From Nitrososphaerota archaeon (GTDB lineage: Archaea; Thermoproteota; Nitrososphaeria; Nitrososphaerales; Nitrosopumilaceae), in assembly GCA_022573065.1 (NCBI GenBank), contig JACZUQ010000034.1, positions 1-9,823 of the forward strand: a stretch of 9,823 nucleotides of DNA. The letters are read 5' to 3'. Below are positions 1-8,790 of this stretch, one piece after another. The notes beneath the pieces are model-generated. The model was not told the origin of the DNA, made no database searches, and saw only the letters and a program-made list of their open reading frames with translations. Position 1 is the first letter of the stretch. Each line of letters begins with the position of its first letter. The position numbers and the translations under genes were made by a program.

Positions 1-104
1 TAAACCTGTGTGTTTTTGTGACCTTTATAGGTTTATTGAAGCTTTTTGGTACGAGCTAATACTTAGTAATGAAAAATTTTTACAATGCAGAAAATAGATT
101 TGAA
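1..104. other. Non-coding left edge, 104 bp, no gene seen
   Basis: No convincing coding sequence or RNA gene is visible here. The stretch holds a 7-bp inverted repeat, TAAACCT at 1-7 and AGGTTTA at 29-35, and a nested shorter one, ACCT at 21-24 and AGGT at 29-32. These could be part of the 3' region of a gene outside the window, but nothing shows it. The window edge prevents a firmer statement. Confidence 0.3.
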
Positions 105-125
105 TTAAGAAAGAAAACTAAAAAT
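72..125 (-). terminator. T-rich tract, possible terminator of the TPR gene
   Basis: On the minus strand, the last codons of the TPR gene and the bases after its TAA stop carry several short T runs: T5 at 120-124, T4 at 113-116, T4 at 91-94 and T5 at 72-76. Archaeal RNAP commonly terminates at U-rich stretches without a stable hairpin, so this is a reasonable 3' end. There is no strong stem-loop. The AT-rich background makes such runs common, so this is inference from composition and position only. Confidence 0.3.
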
Positions 126-1538
126 TGATGAGAACAAATTTCCAATTTGATCAAAGATGCTTATTGTTTCTTGATTGCTTGACTCAACCAAGTTTTTTTC
201 TTGTTCGAATATTTGAGGCGCTTCAAGTGGAACACTTTGATCACCTATGAAAATGATTGATTTGGTTTTAGCTGTTTCAAAATTATTCAAAATTATTGGA
301 TTTCCTGGTGCAGTTGCTAGTGCTTTATTGTATGTCAAAATTGCTTCATCATAGTTTTGTAGGTTAGCTAGTGCATTTGCTTTGTTGTTTAAGGCTTGAA
401 AATTGTTTGGTTCTAAAACTAGTGCAGAATCATAATGAATTATTGCTTCATCATAAAAATGCATCTTGGCAAGAGCAGAACCCTTGTTTGTTAAAATTTC
501 AACATTGTTTGGATCAGCAATTAGTGATTGATCATAGTAATAGATTGCTTCAGCATACTTACAAAGACGAATTAGTGCAGGACCCATACTATCATAATAT
601 GAAATTGTGTCAACAAATTCACTTGTATCACATCTTAGATTAATTTGGTTGAGCATTATTCCAAGCTCAATGTCTTCAACGGATAAATTATTTTGAGATT
701 TTGGTTTAGAAGGTATCTTATCTTCAGTTTTTTCTATATTTTTAGATGGTATAGTTTCTTGAACTTTTTTTTCTTTAACAATTTTTTCTTGTAATTTAAC
801 TGGTTTTTCATCATTAATTATTTCTAGTTCTATTGTTTGGATTTGTTCAACATACTCAAAGATAGTATATTCTTCTGATTCACTATAAAATGCTGAAATT
901 GAGTAAATACCTTCAGTCTTAAAATTTACTCCTGCCTTAACTAGAAATGAAACTGAAAATTCTAAATTAGAACCAACATCACCAAAATAAAATCCAGTTG
1001 GAGTTCCAAATGGATCATAAATTCCAATTAAAACTGAATCTTGATCTTTATCAGAAACTAAACCTATGATAGTTACAGTATCACCATCCTGATATACTTC
1101 TTTGTCAGTAAACATAGATAGGATTTCAGGACCAAAAAAATCAAAATCATCCTCTAAAATAGAATCATCAATATCCTCAATTACCATTTCAAAAGTTGTT
1201 TCAGTCTCGAGTTTGCCATAGTTTAGAGCAATAGAATAAGTTCCTTGCGTATCATAAAATGGAGAATCAAGCTCTATTATTTTTGAGAATGTGTTATCAT
1301 CTTCAATGTATACTTGGTTAGCTGAAAGAATTCTGCCATTAGGATCAAATATTTTTAATGCCACTACGGGCATCTTTATTTCTCCAACAAGACCAGATAT
1401 TACCATCGAGTCACCTATTTCATATTCAGCTTTGTCAGCTTCCACGATTAAAGAATCATCTTCAGCAAATGATGATATTAGCATAGTAGGAATGAACAGA
1501 GTTAACAATAGGAATATTTCGGTTTTAGACCCCAACAC
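105..1538 (-). CDS. Exported protein with two beta-sandwich domains and TPR repeats
   Basis: The 477-residue product has no name I recognise. Residues 1-25 look like a Sec signal peptide: a hydrophobic stretch around 8-22 and a likely cleavage after Ser-Phe-Ala before the acidic Glu-Asp-Asp. Two related beta-rich domains follow, about 30-120 and 138-230. Each begins with a DK-x-x-Y-x-x-GD motif (D35-K36 and D145-K146) and has an Asp-Pro-x-G turn and a Gly-x-Tyr-Ser-Ile strand near its end. A Lys/Glu-rich linker spans about 240-285. TPR-like repeats follow at about 315-344, 345-378 and 379-412, with the typical Y-DEAI...Y-ALxxxPNN pattern. Cys303 and Cys326 flank the first repeat and could pair outside the cell. 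The last 20 residues are amphipathic or hydrophobic. The start codon is GTG at 1538; the next codon, TTG, is an alternative, and an in-frame TGA lies just upstream. A TATA-like box about 26 bp upstream fits a leaderless mRNA. The likely role is a surface or periplasm-like scaffold for protein contacts; the partner is unknown. Confidence 0.85.
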   Translation of the reverse strand: MLGSKTEIFLLLTLFIPTMLISSFAEDDSLIVEADKAEYEIGDSMVISGLVGEIKMPVVALKIFDPNGRILSANQVYIEDDNTFSKIIELDSPFYDTQGTYSIALNYGKLETETTFEMVIEDIDDSILEDDFDFFGPEILSMFTDKEVYQDGDTVTIIGLVSDKDQDSVLIGIYDPFGTPTGFYFGDVGSNLEFSVSFLVKAGVNFKTEGIYSISAFYSESEEYTIFEYVEQIQTIELEIINDEKPVKLQEKIVKEKKVQETIPSKNIEKTEDKIPSKPKSQNNLSVEDIELGIMLNQINLRCDTSEFVDTISYYDSMGPALIRLCKYAEAIYYYDQSLIADPNNVEILTNKGSALAKMHFYDEAIIHYDSALVLEPNNFQALNNKANALANLQNYDEAILTYNKALATAPGNPIILNNFETAKTKSIIFIGDQSVPLEAPQIFEQEKNLVESSNQETISIFDQIGNLFSSIFSFLS

Positions 1539-1555
1539 ACAGTTTCAGCTTTGAA

Positions 1556-1570
1556 ATTAATATTTAATAA
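1556..1570 (-). promoter_or_regulatory. TATA-like box for the TPR gene
   Basis: Read on the minus strand, the sequence is TTATTAAATATTAAT, with a core TTAAATA at plus positions 1561-1567. Its centre lies about 26 bases before the GTG at 1538. In archaea the TATA box sits roughly 26-27 bp before the transcription start, so transcription would begin at or next to the start codon and give a leaderless mRNA. This implies expression independent of the polymerase operon upstream. The motif is AT-rich in an AT-rich genome; it is the spacing that makes it credible. Confidence 0.5.
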
Positions 1571-1601
1571 TTGTGTAGGAATGATACATATTTGGAAAAT
1601 G

Positions 1602-1617
1602 ACAGAATTTTTTCTGT
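1602..1617. repeat. Perfect 6-bp inverted repeat between rpoA and the TPR gene
   Basis: ACAGAA at 1602-1607 and TTCTGT at 1612-1617 are exact reverse complements around a TTTT spacer. It lies 35 bp past the rpoA stop and could fold in the rpoA 3' UTR, or be a small operator near the TPR gene promoter. The stem is A/T-rich and weak, and chance is a real alternative. Confidence 0.3.
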
Positions 1618-1636
1618 AAACTAATTTTTCTGGTTT

Positions 1637-1652
1637 ACTTGATTTAACAAGT
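1637..1652. repeat. 5-bp inverted repeat touching the rpoA stop codon
   Basis: ACTTG at 1637-1641 and CAAGT at 1648-1652 are reverse complements with a 6-base AT spacer. The repeat includes the last base of the rpoA TGA stop (1654-1652). No long T run follows it on the minus strand, so it is a poor terminator candidate. It may only be a small 3'-end hairpin. Confidence 0.2.
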
Positions 1653-4600
1653 CAATTCTTTTTGGATATCTGCATGTAAATGTCTACGGTTCCACTGCCA
1701 ATAGGAATGTTACTACCAACAATTACATTTTCAGTAATTCCCTTAAGTGCTTCAATCTCACCTTGAAGTGCGGCTTTTGCAAGTGTTGGAACAGTAATCT
1801 CAAATGCTGCACGTGCAAGAACACTGTCTTTTGTACCAGCTATTCCATGTCTACCAATTTGTTGCATGTATCCTTTAGCACACATTGTGTCAGCAACAAG
1901 CATTAGATATCTAATATCAACTTCTAATCCTTGATCCTCTAGAGTAGAGCTTAATTCATTAATCAAAGCATTTCTTGAAGCCTCAATTCCTAGTGTTTCT
2001 CCAATTTCAAATACATTATTTGTTCTAACATTTTTCTTATCAATGCCTTCAACTTCTAAGACCTTAGCCAAGTTAGAACCAGTTGTTTGAATAACCCATT
2101 CATCATCTTTTTGAATAATTGTTACTCTGCTAATATCTGGAACTCCTTTTACTGTTGTGTTTAGAACTTTATTTCTAATTGTAATTGCAGTTGGAGCATC
2201 AACCTCATCAACTAGTTTGAGAGTAATTGTAAGTCCGCTAGTTTCTACTTTGAATTTTTTGTTTGATGCAAGAGCTGCTTCTACATCTTCTTTAGTACAT
2301 CCTCTCTCTTTCAATCTATTGCCACTCAAATGAAGCTTAATTTCAGTGGAATAATCAGTTTCATTATCAGAGATTAATACGCTGACTTTGGTTTGTAAAA
2401 TATTTCTTGCTACCTCAATTGCTTTTTCTCTAGATGTTTTTAATTCTTTTTTAAGATAGATATCCATAGTTGGAGTTACTGGTTTTTTCCTAGCATCTAC
2501 TAGTTCGATTAATCTTGGGAGTCCTAAGGTTACGTTTCGTTCTCTAATTCCAGCAAAGTGAAACGTTCGAAGAGTCATTTGGGTTCCTGGTTCTCCAATT
2601 GATTGAGCAGTAACTATTCCTACCGCCTGTCCTGGTTCAACTTTGGCTTTATTGTAAAGTTCAAGTCCTTTCTTGCAAACTTTTTCAATTCCATCTTTAC
2701 TTAATTTAGCTTCTAAAAGCGCATCAGAAACTAATTGTTTTACTCTTGGATTGTAAGTTTTTGTGTATTTTTTTATAAGGTCATTAATTTCTTCTTTGGA
2801 TGCCTTTTTACCAGAATCTACAATTGTTTCAGATTCTATTAATCTGTTAATGTTAAACGCTTCACCGTGATCACTTCTTGCAACATCAATTTCATCCTCA
2901 CCAAAAACAAACTGAACAATGTGTCCATGTGGATCTCTTACGGTTCCATCATATTCTAATCTGATATGCTCTAATGCATTGATTAATCTACGCTGCATGT
3001 ATCCACTCTGTTGGGTTCTAACAGCAGTATCTACAAGACCTTCTCGTCCCCCCATAGCATGGAAGAAAAATTCTATTGATGACAAACCTTCTCTGTAATT
3101 TGATTTTATAAAACCAGCAGAATCTGGATTGGTCTCATGTTCTTTAAAATGTGGTAATGCTCTATTGCTGTACCCTTTGAGCATTCGTTGTCCTCGTCTT
3201 GACTGTTGACCTAAAGCTCCTGCCATCTGGCCAATGTTTAGTGAAGAGCCTCTAGCACCTGTTGTTGCCATAATTCTTCCAGCATTAGTTTCATCAAATG
3301 ACTGGTCAGCCATGCTTCCTGCTGCATCTCTGGCTTTAGATAATTCATTTACAATGTATGCTTCAAGTGCATCACTTGCAGAAAGTCCTCTGCTAAGTTT
3401 TAGAGTGCCTTTCTTTGCTTGGGATGTAAGATCATAAACCTTTTGATATGAACTTTCAATGTCATCTAATATTTGTTGTTTTACTTTATCTGGCAATTCA
3501 AGATCTGAATAACCATAACTGAATCCATAATGTGTAATATACTGCTTTACTATAATTAAAACAGAGTTTAAGAAGTTTTTTGCTTGGATATTTCCATAAT
3601 CTTTTGCAATTCTATGCAAAACACTTTCTGGTTCTTCAGCACCAATTGAAGACTTATCAATTACTCCACTAATTAGCTGACCGTTTTTTATAACAACATC
3701 TTTTGGAATTCCGTTGGTACCTTTTGACCATTTTGATGTCATTACATAGTTAAAGTCTTTAGGAAGAAATAATGAGAATAGTTGTTTTCCAGTGTATAGA
3801 GGACCATCCTTGCCTTTTTCTGCTGGTTCTGGAAGAGCATCTTCATATCCACCTAACATTGCCAGATTAGAGAATTCTTGGAGAGTTAGAGTAGTGTCGT
3901 CTTTAGTTAGAAGATAAGCACCAGTAATGAAATCTCTTAATGCTCCAATAATTGGGCCTCCATATCGAGGAGAGATTAGTTGGTCTTGGACGCGCATCAA
4001 CAATATTGCTTCGGAGCGTGCTTCCTCGCTTTGGGGCACATGCAAATTCATCTCATCGCCATCAAAGTCAGCGTTGTATGGTGGACAAACAGATGGGTGA
4101 AGTCTAAATGTTTTACCTGGTAAGACTTTGACATAATGTGCCATAATAGACATTTGGTGAAGTGATGGTTGTCTGTTAAACATTACAATGTCACCGTCAT
4201 CTAAATGCCTTTCAACCAAAAAACCAATTTCTAAACTGTCTGCAATTGTTTGACGGTCTTCAACAAAGTCTAATCTTATTTTTACGCCATCTGGTCTTAC
4301 GATATAGTTTACACCTGGAAATTTGGCGGGTCCATTGACAACAATTTTTTTCAATCTTTCAATATTCCAGTCCGTTACAATTTCTGGAATGGTTAATTTC
4401 ATGGCAACTGATTTAGGAACACCAACCTCAGATAGGTCAAGATTTGGATCTGGTGAAATTACTGTTCTACTTGAAAAGTCTACTCGTTTTCCTGAAAGAG
4501 AACCTCGGAATCTACCTTCTTTTCCTTTAAGCCTCTGAGTTAATGTCTTAAGTGGTCTTCCTGAACGGTGATGAGCTTGCGGAATTCCTGAAACCTCATT

Positions 4601-5443
4601 ATCAAAATATGTAGTAGCATGATATTGTAGTAAATCAACAAGGTCTTGCACAATAAGTGGAGGTGTTCCTGCTTCTTTGCTTTCCTTTAATCTTTGATTT
4701 ACTCTAATGATGTCGACCATTTTATGGGTAAGGTCATCTTCAGATCTAATTCCAGTTTCTAAAATTATTGATGGTCTAACTGTAACTGGTGGAACTGGTA
4801 GCGCCTGTAAGATAAACCACTCTGGTCTTGCAGTATCAGGATCATATCCTAAGAGTTTTAGATCATCATTTTGTATATGGGAAAATCTTTCTCGAATAGT
4901 AACTGGCAGTAATCTATTTTCGCCAATTTCTGTTTTTTCAATAAAGATAGTTGGTTTTGTAAAAATCAGATCGTATTGAGGCTTGCCACAGTGAGGGCAT
5001 TCTTTAGCTTTTTTTGACTTTTCTAGAATTTGTTCAGGTATATGTTTTTGAGAAACTACAGTATATGCTGCTTCTCGTTTTCGAATTTGTGCAAATTTAT
5101 CAAGGTCTTTTTGTGGCAGTCTGAGTCTTGAGCAGGATCTGCAAGTAGAAAGTAAAAGCTTGTAGATATTATCAATAAATGCAATGTGTAAAACAGGTTC
5201 TGCTAGTTCAATATGACCAAAATGGCCAGGGCATCTAGCTGCAGTATTACCACACGTTAGACATTTTTGTCCCGGCTCTAAAGTACCTAGTCTTCCATCC
5301 ATCAATCCTCCCTGAACTGACATTCCATCTTCATCATATGTTTCAGGAGCAGTGATTTCAGCTACTGAATATTTTCGAATTTCAGCAGGTGACCATACAG
5401 AAAATCTTATACTATCAATTGTTTTTATTGTTTGAAGTGACAT
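1652..5443 (-). CDS. rpoA: DNA-directed RNA polymerase subunit A (unsplit A'+A'')
   Basis: This is the largest catalytic subunit of archaeal RNAP, the Rpb1/beta-prime homologue, at 1263 residues. It is one continuous frame covering what most other archaea encode as rpoA1 (about 880 aa) and rpoA2 (about 390 aa). The N-terminal clamp zinc site shows C61, C64, C71 and H74. A second zinc site is formed by C101, C104, C149 and C152. The active-site loop NADFDGDEMN lies at 457-466, with D459, D461 and D463 holding the catalytic Mg. The bridge-helix region is around 795-825 (REGLVDTAVRT, then GYMQRRL). The trigger loop is around 938-965 (QSIGEPGTQMTLRTFHFAG). The usual split point would fall near 870-935, where the frame runs on without interruption. 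The C-terminal part (about 970-1263) matches A''. No intein is seen. The ATG overlaps the rpoB stop as TAATG, and a GGAG Shine-Dalgarno sits 8 bases before it. Confidence 0.98.
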   Translation of the reverse strand: MSLQTIKTIDSIRFSVWSPAEIRKYSVAEITAPETYDEDGMSVQGGLMDGRLGTLEPGQKCLTCGNTAARCPGHFGHIELAEPVLHIAFIDNIYKLLLSTCRSCSRLRLPQKDLDKFAQIRKREAAYTVVSQKHIPEQILEKSKKAKECPHCGKPQYDLIFTKPTIFIEKTEIGENRLLPVTIRERFSHIQNDDLKLLGYDPDTARPEWFILQALPVPPVTVRPSIILETGIRSEDDLTHKMVDIIRVNQRLKESKEAGTPPLIVQDLVDLLQYHATTYFDNEVSGIPQAHHRSGRPLKTLTQRLKGKEGRFRGSLSGKRVDFSSRTVISPDPNLDLSEVGVPKSVAMKLTIPEIVTDWNIERLKKIVVNGPAKFPGVNYIVRPDGVKIRLDFVEDRQTIADSLEIGFLVERHLDDGDIVMFNRQPSLHQMSIMAHYVKVLPGKTFRLHPSVCPPYNADFDGDEMNLHVPQSEEARSEAILLMRVQDQLISPRYGGPIIGALRDFITGAYLLTKDDTTLTLQEFSNLAMLGGYEDALPEPAEKGKDGPLYTGKQLFSLFLPKDFNYVMTSKWSKGTNGIPKDVVIKNGQLISGVIDKSSIGAEEPESVLHRIAKDYGNIQAKNFLNSVLIIVKQYITHYGFSYGYSDLELPDKVKQQILDDIESSYQKVYDLTSQAKKGTLKLSRGLSASDALEAYIVNELSKARDAAGSMADQSFDETNAGRIMATTGARGSSLNIGQMAGALGQQSRRGQRMLKGYSNRALPHFKEHETNPDSAGFIKSNYREGLSSIEFFFHAMGGREGLVDTAVRTQQSGYMQRRLINALEHIRLEYDGTVRDPHGHIVQFVFGEDEIDVARSDHGEAFNINRLIESETIVDSGKKASKEEINDLIKKYTKTYNPRVKQLVSDALLEAKLSKDGIEKVCKKGLELYNKAKVEPGQAVGIVTAQSIGEPGTQMTLRTFHFAGIRERNVTLGLPRLIELVDARKKPVTPTMDIYLKKELKTSREKAIEVARNILQTKVSVLISDNETDYSTEIKLHLSGNRLKERGCTKEDVEAALASNKKFKVETSGLTITLKLVDEVDAPTAITIRNKVLNTTVKGVPDISRVTIIQKDDEWVIQTTGSNLAKVLEVEGIDKKNVRTNNVFEIGETLGIEASRNALINELSSTLEDQGLEVDIRYLMLVADTMCAKGYMQQIGRHGIAGTKDSVLARAAFEITVPTLAKAALQGEIEALKGITENVIVGSNIPIGSGTVDIYMQISKKN

Positions 5444-8400
5444 TATACTTTCTCCGTGATTCTTAGTCTTGGAGCAATGTTAAGACTTTGCATTTCTTGA
5501 AGTAATAATTTGAATGCATATGCAACTGAAACAGATGAAACTTTGGCTTTATCTCCACATACTCTGCATACATAACGTCTTTGTTTTACGTCATGGTATG
5601 CAACTAGGCCACATCTTTCACAGACATAAATTTCAGCTTTATCTGACTCGTCTAATAATCTGTCTTTTAGAATCATAGATGCGCCATAAGCTATAAGACA
5701 ATCACGTTCCATTTCTCCAAATCTTAAACCTCCTCCTCTTGCTCTTCCTTCTGTTGGTTGTTTGGTTAACATTTGAACTTGACCTCTTGCTCTTGCATGA
5801 ATCTTATCTGCAACCATATGGTGAAGTTTTTGATAATACACAACACCGATGAAAACTTCTACTGGAAATGATTTACCGGTTCTACCATCATACATTATTT
5901 CTTTTCCAGAATATTTGAATCCAGTTGCATCCATTACTTTTTTTACTTCATCCATCTTTTCTCCAATAAATGCAGAGCCATCAAATGTTTTGCCACGTAA
6001 TGCAGCTGCCTTGCCAGTAATTGATTCCATAAACATACCAACTGTCATTCTAGATGGGAATGCATGTGGATTGATTAGAACGTCTGGTGAAATTCCTTCT
6101 GCAGTATATGGTAAATCTTCATTTTTTGCTAAAATTCCCAGAATTCCTTTTTGTCCATGTCGTGATGCAAATTTGTCTCCAATTTCTGGAGTTCTCATAT
6201 CTCTAACTCTGATTTTGTACATCTTACCTCCCTCACTCGATTTAGTCAGTATTACAGTGTCTACCACACCAGTTTCTGATGGTCTAACACCAATTGAGGT
6301 ATCACGTCTGTATGGACCTTTTACTTCAAACTCTCTATACTCTTCCATAAATCTAGGTGGACTAGATTTTCCAATTAGAATATCACCACCAAGAACTTGC
6401 GATTCAGTAGCTACCACACCGTCATCTTCTAAAAGCCTATAAGCCTTCTCTCCTTTGTAACCACGAATATTATCCTCGGCATTTGGTATCTCAAACTTAT
6501 CCCGCATTCCACCAGGATATTGTTTAGATTCAGCGTCATAGATTCTATAGAAAAATGTTCTTCCAAGGCCTCTATCAACTGAGGCTTGACTTAAGACAAT
6601 AGCATCCTCAATATTATATCCATCAAAAGGTAACACTGCTACAATGCAGTTTTGGCCTGCTGGTCTTTCATCCAATCCAAGTAGTGCCATAGCCTTAGTA
6701 TTGACAATGGGTGTTTGCGGATATAGCATAAGGTGTTGTCTCACATAAGTACTGGTATTCATCATTGGAGTAGAAAATCCAAGACTTTGTTTTGCCATTG
6801 CTGATTCGTATGTGTTTCTAGGAGATTGATTATGTTCAGGATATGGAATAATTGATGCTCCTGCTCCAAGTATTGCAGGTGGAAAAATTTCCATATGGGT
6901 ATGTTTTTTTGTGTCTTTTTCTTCAAAGCAAATGAAACTATTCTCCTCCTCATTGGCATCAATTAATTCAATTACACCCATTCGAAGAAGATCTGTCCAT
7001 GATAATAATTTCTTTGAAACTTTATCAATTAGATCTTGAGTTAAAAGAGTCTTGTTATCTTTGATAATTATTAGTGGACGTAAAACTCTTCCAGCGTTAC
7101 AGTTTATGTAAATCCTCTTTGTAGCTCCTTCGATTTCTGATTTATGGAAAGAGATTCCTATATGCGGATGAATCTTTGAATTCCTTCTTAATTCCCGTAG
7201 TGATTCAGTTAATTTTTCACCATCTTTAAAAAATCCAATTAATTTACCATCAACAAAAACTCTGGCTCCATCTCGTCTAAGATCACCTTTAGCATCTGTA
7301 AAATGAACAGCCCCTAAATCAAATATTTTTTCGATTATGTCTTCTGAAGGAACATGAACTGAGATAACGCCAGAAAGTGCCAAATTTTTTACTAGTCCAC
7401 AATTCGAACCTTCAGGAGTTTCACTAGGACAAATTCTACCAAAATGAGTCGTATGTAAATCTCTTGCTTCAAAGTTTGGCTGAGTTCTACTCAAGGGGGA
7501 TTGAACTCGTCTTAGATGACTAATAGTAGATAGGTAATTGGTTCGATCAAGTAATTGTGTTACACCAACTCTACCTCTTCCCCAATTTCCAGTTGCAATG
7601 GCATTATTGAGTTTATCAGATACAATTCCAGGTCTTATTGCGGCAGCTACTGCATTTATTCCTCTTTTTTGTCCTGATCTTTCAAGTTGATATTTCATAT
7701 CCCTTACCAAATTTCTAAAAGCTGTTCTAATCAAATCAGCTAACATTTGTCCTGCAAATTTTATTACTTTGTTTCCATAATGATCTTTATCATCAGGAGT
7801 AATCCAACCTAGTTTTAATTCAAGAAGTTTGCATGCAGCTTCACCAAGAAATTGAGCTTTTTCTTTCCGATTTTCAGGATGTTTTCCTAGATGAGGTAAA
7901 AGTCCCCAATCTAACAAAGTTTCAGCTCTTTTAATTTGGAATTCTTCCAACATTCCTGGTGCAATTCGTTTACTAATGTAAACAATAGCATCCTTTGAAG
8001 TTGGAACATCACCAGCTTTTTCAAAAGATCCTTCAAGTTCATTTTGAATTGTATCTACAAGAGATACTGCAGCTGCAATTTCTTTGTCAGATTCTAATGC
8101 AAGTGCTCGCATTAAAGTAACTACCGGAATATCAACAGGAGAACCTGGGATTCTTGCTACAATTAGACCGTCTGCTTTCATCATTAACTCAAGTTTTGCA
8201 CGATAACCTACAATTGATGAATAAACTTTGGCTTTGAATACAATGTTTCCTCCAACTTTATCTTTATCAACAATTATTTTGTTGTATGAAAGATCCTCCA
8301 AGCCAACAATTACTCTTTCAGAACCATTAATGATAAAATAACCACCAGGGTCACTAGGATCTTCTCCATGTTCTATTAATTTTTGTTCAGAAAAGTTGTG

Positions 8401-8790
8401 TAAAATACATGCGTTGGATCTTACCATTACAGGAATATCGCCTATGTGCACAAAACGAGACTCTAAGATTTTACCATCTTCTACTACACTTGCTTCCATC
8501 ATCACCGGAGCAGAATATGAAACGTTTCGTAATCTTGCTTCTGCTGGAGTTATGTGAGTTATAGAACCATCAAGTTCCATCATTCTTGGCTGCTGAAGTT
8601 TTATTTTACCAAGTTGAATCTTATATGGATACTCTGCATTTTCAATTTCAATTTGGCCTACTTCATTAATGATACTTTGTAATCCTCTTTCCAAAAATTC
8701 ATCAAAAGAATTTAGATGCTGTCGTGCAATACCCTCTCTTTTTAGAATATCTTGAATAATTGGCCAACGGTTATTGGATGAATCTGCCAT
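5443..8790 (-). CDS. rpoB: DNA-directed RNA polymerase subunit B (unsplit)
   Basis: This is the second-largest catalytic subunit, the Rpb2/beta homologue. At 1115 residues it is the normal length for an unsplit archaeal RpoB (methanogens and haloarchaea split it into B'' and B'). The N-terminal protrusion and lobe occupy roughly 1-420. The fork region motif GRICPSETPEGSNCGLVKNL is at 451-470. The hybrid-binding domain carries PFDGYNIEDAIV at 721-732 and GDKFASRHGQKG at 871-882, whose basic residues line the active centre. The C-terminal clamp region has QPTEGRARGGGLRFGEMERD at 1011-1030. A four-cysteine zinc site follows at C1057, C1060, C1075 and C1078. The start ATG shares its first A-T region with the rpoH stop (TAATG), and the gene ends in the same overlap with rpoA, so all three are probably translated from one mRNA. 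No strong Shine-Dalgarno precedes the ATG, only a weak GGTTGA, which fits coupling to rpoH. Confidence 0.98.
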   Translation of the reverse strand: MADSSNNRWPIIQDILKREGIARQHLNSFDEFLERGLQSIINEVGQIEIENAEYPYKIQLGKIKLQQPRMMELDGSITHITPAEARLRNVSYSAPVMMEASVVEDGKILESRFVHIGDIPVMVRSNACILHNFSEQKLIEHGEDPSDPGGYFIINGSERVIVGLEDLSYNKIIVDKDKVGGNIVFKAKVYSSIVGYRAKLELMMKADGLIVARIPGSPVDIPVVTLMRALALESDKEIAAAVSLVDTIQNELEGSFEKAGDVPTSKDAIVYISKRIAPGMLEEFQIKRAETLLDWGLLPHLGKHPENRKEKAQFLGEAACKLLELKLGWITPDDKDHYGNKVIKFAGQMLADLIRTAFRNLVRDMKYQLERSGQKRGINAVAAAIRPGIVSDKLNNAIATGNWGRGRVGVTQLLDRTNYLSTISHLRRVQSPLSRTQPNFEARDLHTTHFGRICPSETPEGSNCGLVKNLALSGVISVHVPSEDIIEKIFDLGAVHFTDAKGDLRRDGARVFVDGKLIGFFKDGEKLTESLRELRRNSKIHPHIGISFHKSEIEGATKRIYINCNAGRVLRPLIIIKDNKTLLTQDLIDKVSKKLLSWTDLLRMGVIELIDANEEENSFICFEEKDTKKHTHMEIFPPAILGAGASIIPYPEHNQSPRNTYESAMAKQSLGFSTPMMNTSTYVRQHLMLYPQTPIVNTKAMALLGLDERPAGQNCIVAVLPFDGYNIEDAIVLSQASVDRGLGRTFFYRIYDAESKQYPGGMRDKFEIPNAEDNIRGYKGEKAYRLLEDDGVVATESQVLGGDILIGKSSPPRFMEEYREFEVKGPYRRDTSIGVRPSETGVVDTVILTKSSEGGKMYKIRVRDMRTPEIGDKFASRHGQKGILGILAKNEDLPYTAEGISPDVLINPHAFPSRMTVGMFMESITGKAAALRGKTFDGSAFIGEKMDEVKKVMDATGFKYSGKEIMYDGRTGKSFPVEVFIGVVYYQKLHHMVADKIHARARGQVQMLTKQPTEGRARGGGLRFGEMERDCLIAYGASMILKDRLLDESDKAEIYVCERCGLVAYHDVKQRRYVCRVCGDKAKVSSVSVAYAFKLLLQEMQSLNIAPRLRITEKV
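5452..5455 (-). promoter_or_regulatory. Shine-Dalgarno site for rpoA inside the rpoB 3' end
   Basis: On the minus strand GGAG lies 8 bases before the rpoA ATG and inside the last codons of rpoB. It complements the CCUCC core of archaeal 16S rRNA. It supports the ATG at 5443 and ribosome loading on rpoA within the polycistronic message, in addition to any re-initiation from the overlapping rpoB stop. Confidence 0.55.

Noticed and set aside
371..643. A 90-codon plus-strand frame opposite the TPR repeats
   Set aside because: Its His/Leu/Gln-rich composition follows from reading the TPR codons backwards. The minus strand has the signal peptide and repeat structure.
1291..1554. An 87-codon plus-strand frame opposite the signal peptide and first domain of the TPR protein
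   Set aside because: It is antisense to a well-supported gene and overlaps that gene's start, with no family resemblance of its own.
3234..4979. Three short plus-strand frames (3234-3437, 4323-4538, 4707-4979)
   Set aside because: All lie antisense within the intact rpoA gene and show no recognisable domain or initiation signal.
5849..6442. A 197-codon open frame on the plus strand
   Set aside because: It is antisense to the most conserved catalytic part of rpoB, has no promoter or ribosome site I can see, and its composition is the mirror of rpoB codons. It is a shadow frame.
6762..6962. A 66-codon open frame on the minus strand inside rpoB
   Set aside because: It is a shifted frame fully inside rpoB, whose own frame is intact and conserved across this region. 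There is no sign of a programmed frameshift.
1652..8790. Possible inteins or insertions in rpoA or rpoB
   Set aside because: Both proteins have the expected lengths (1263 and 1115) and uninterrupted motifs around the active site. No intein splice blocks are seen.
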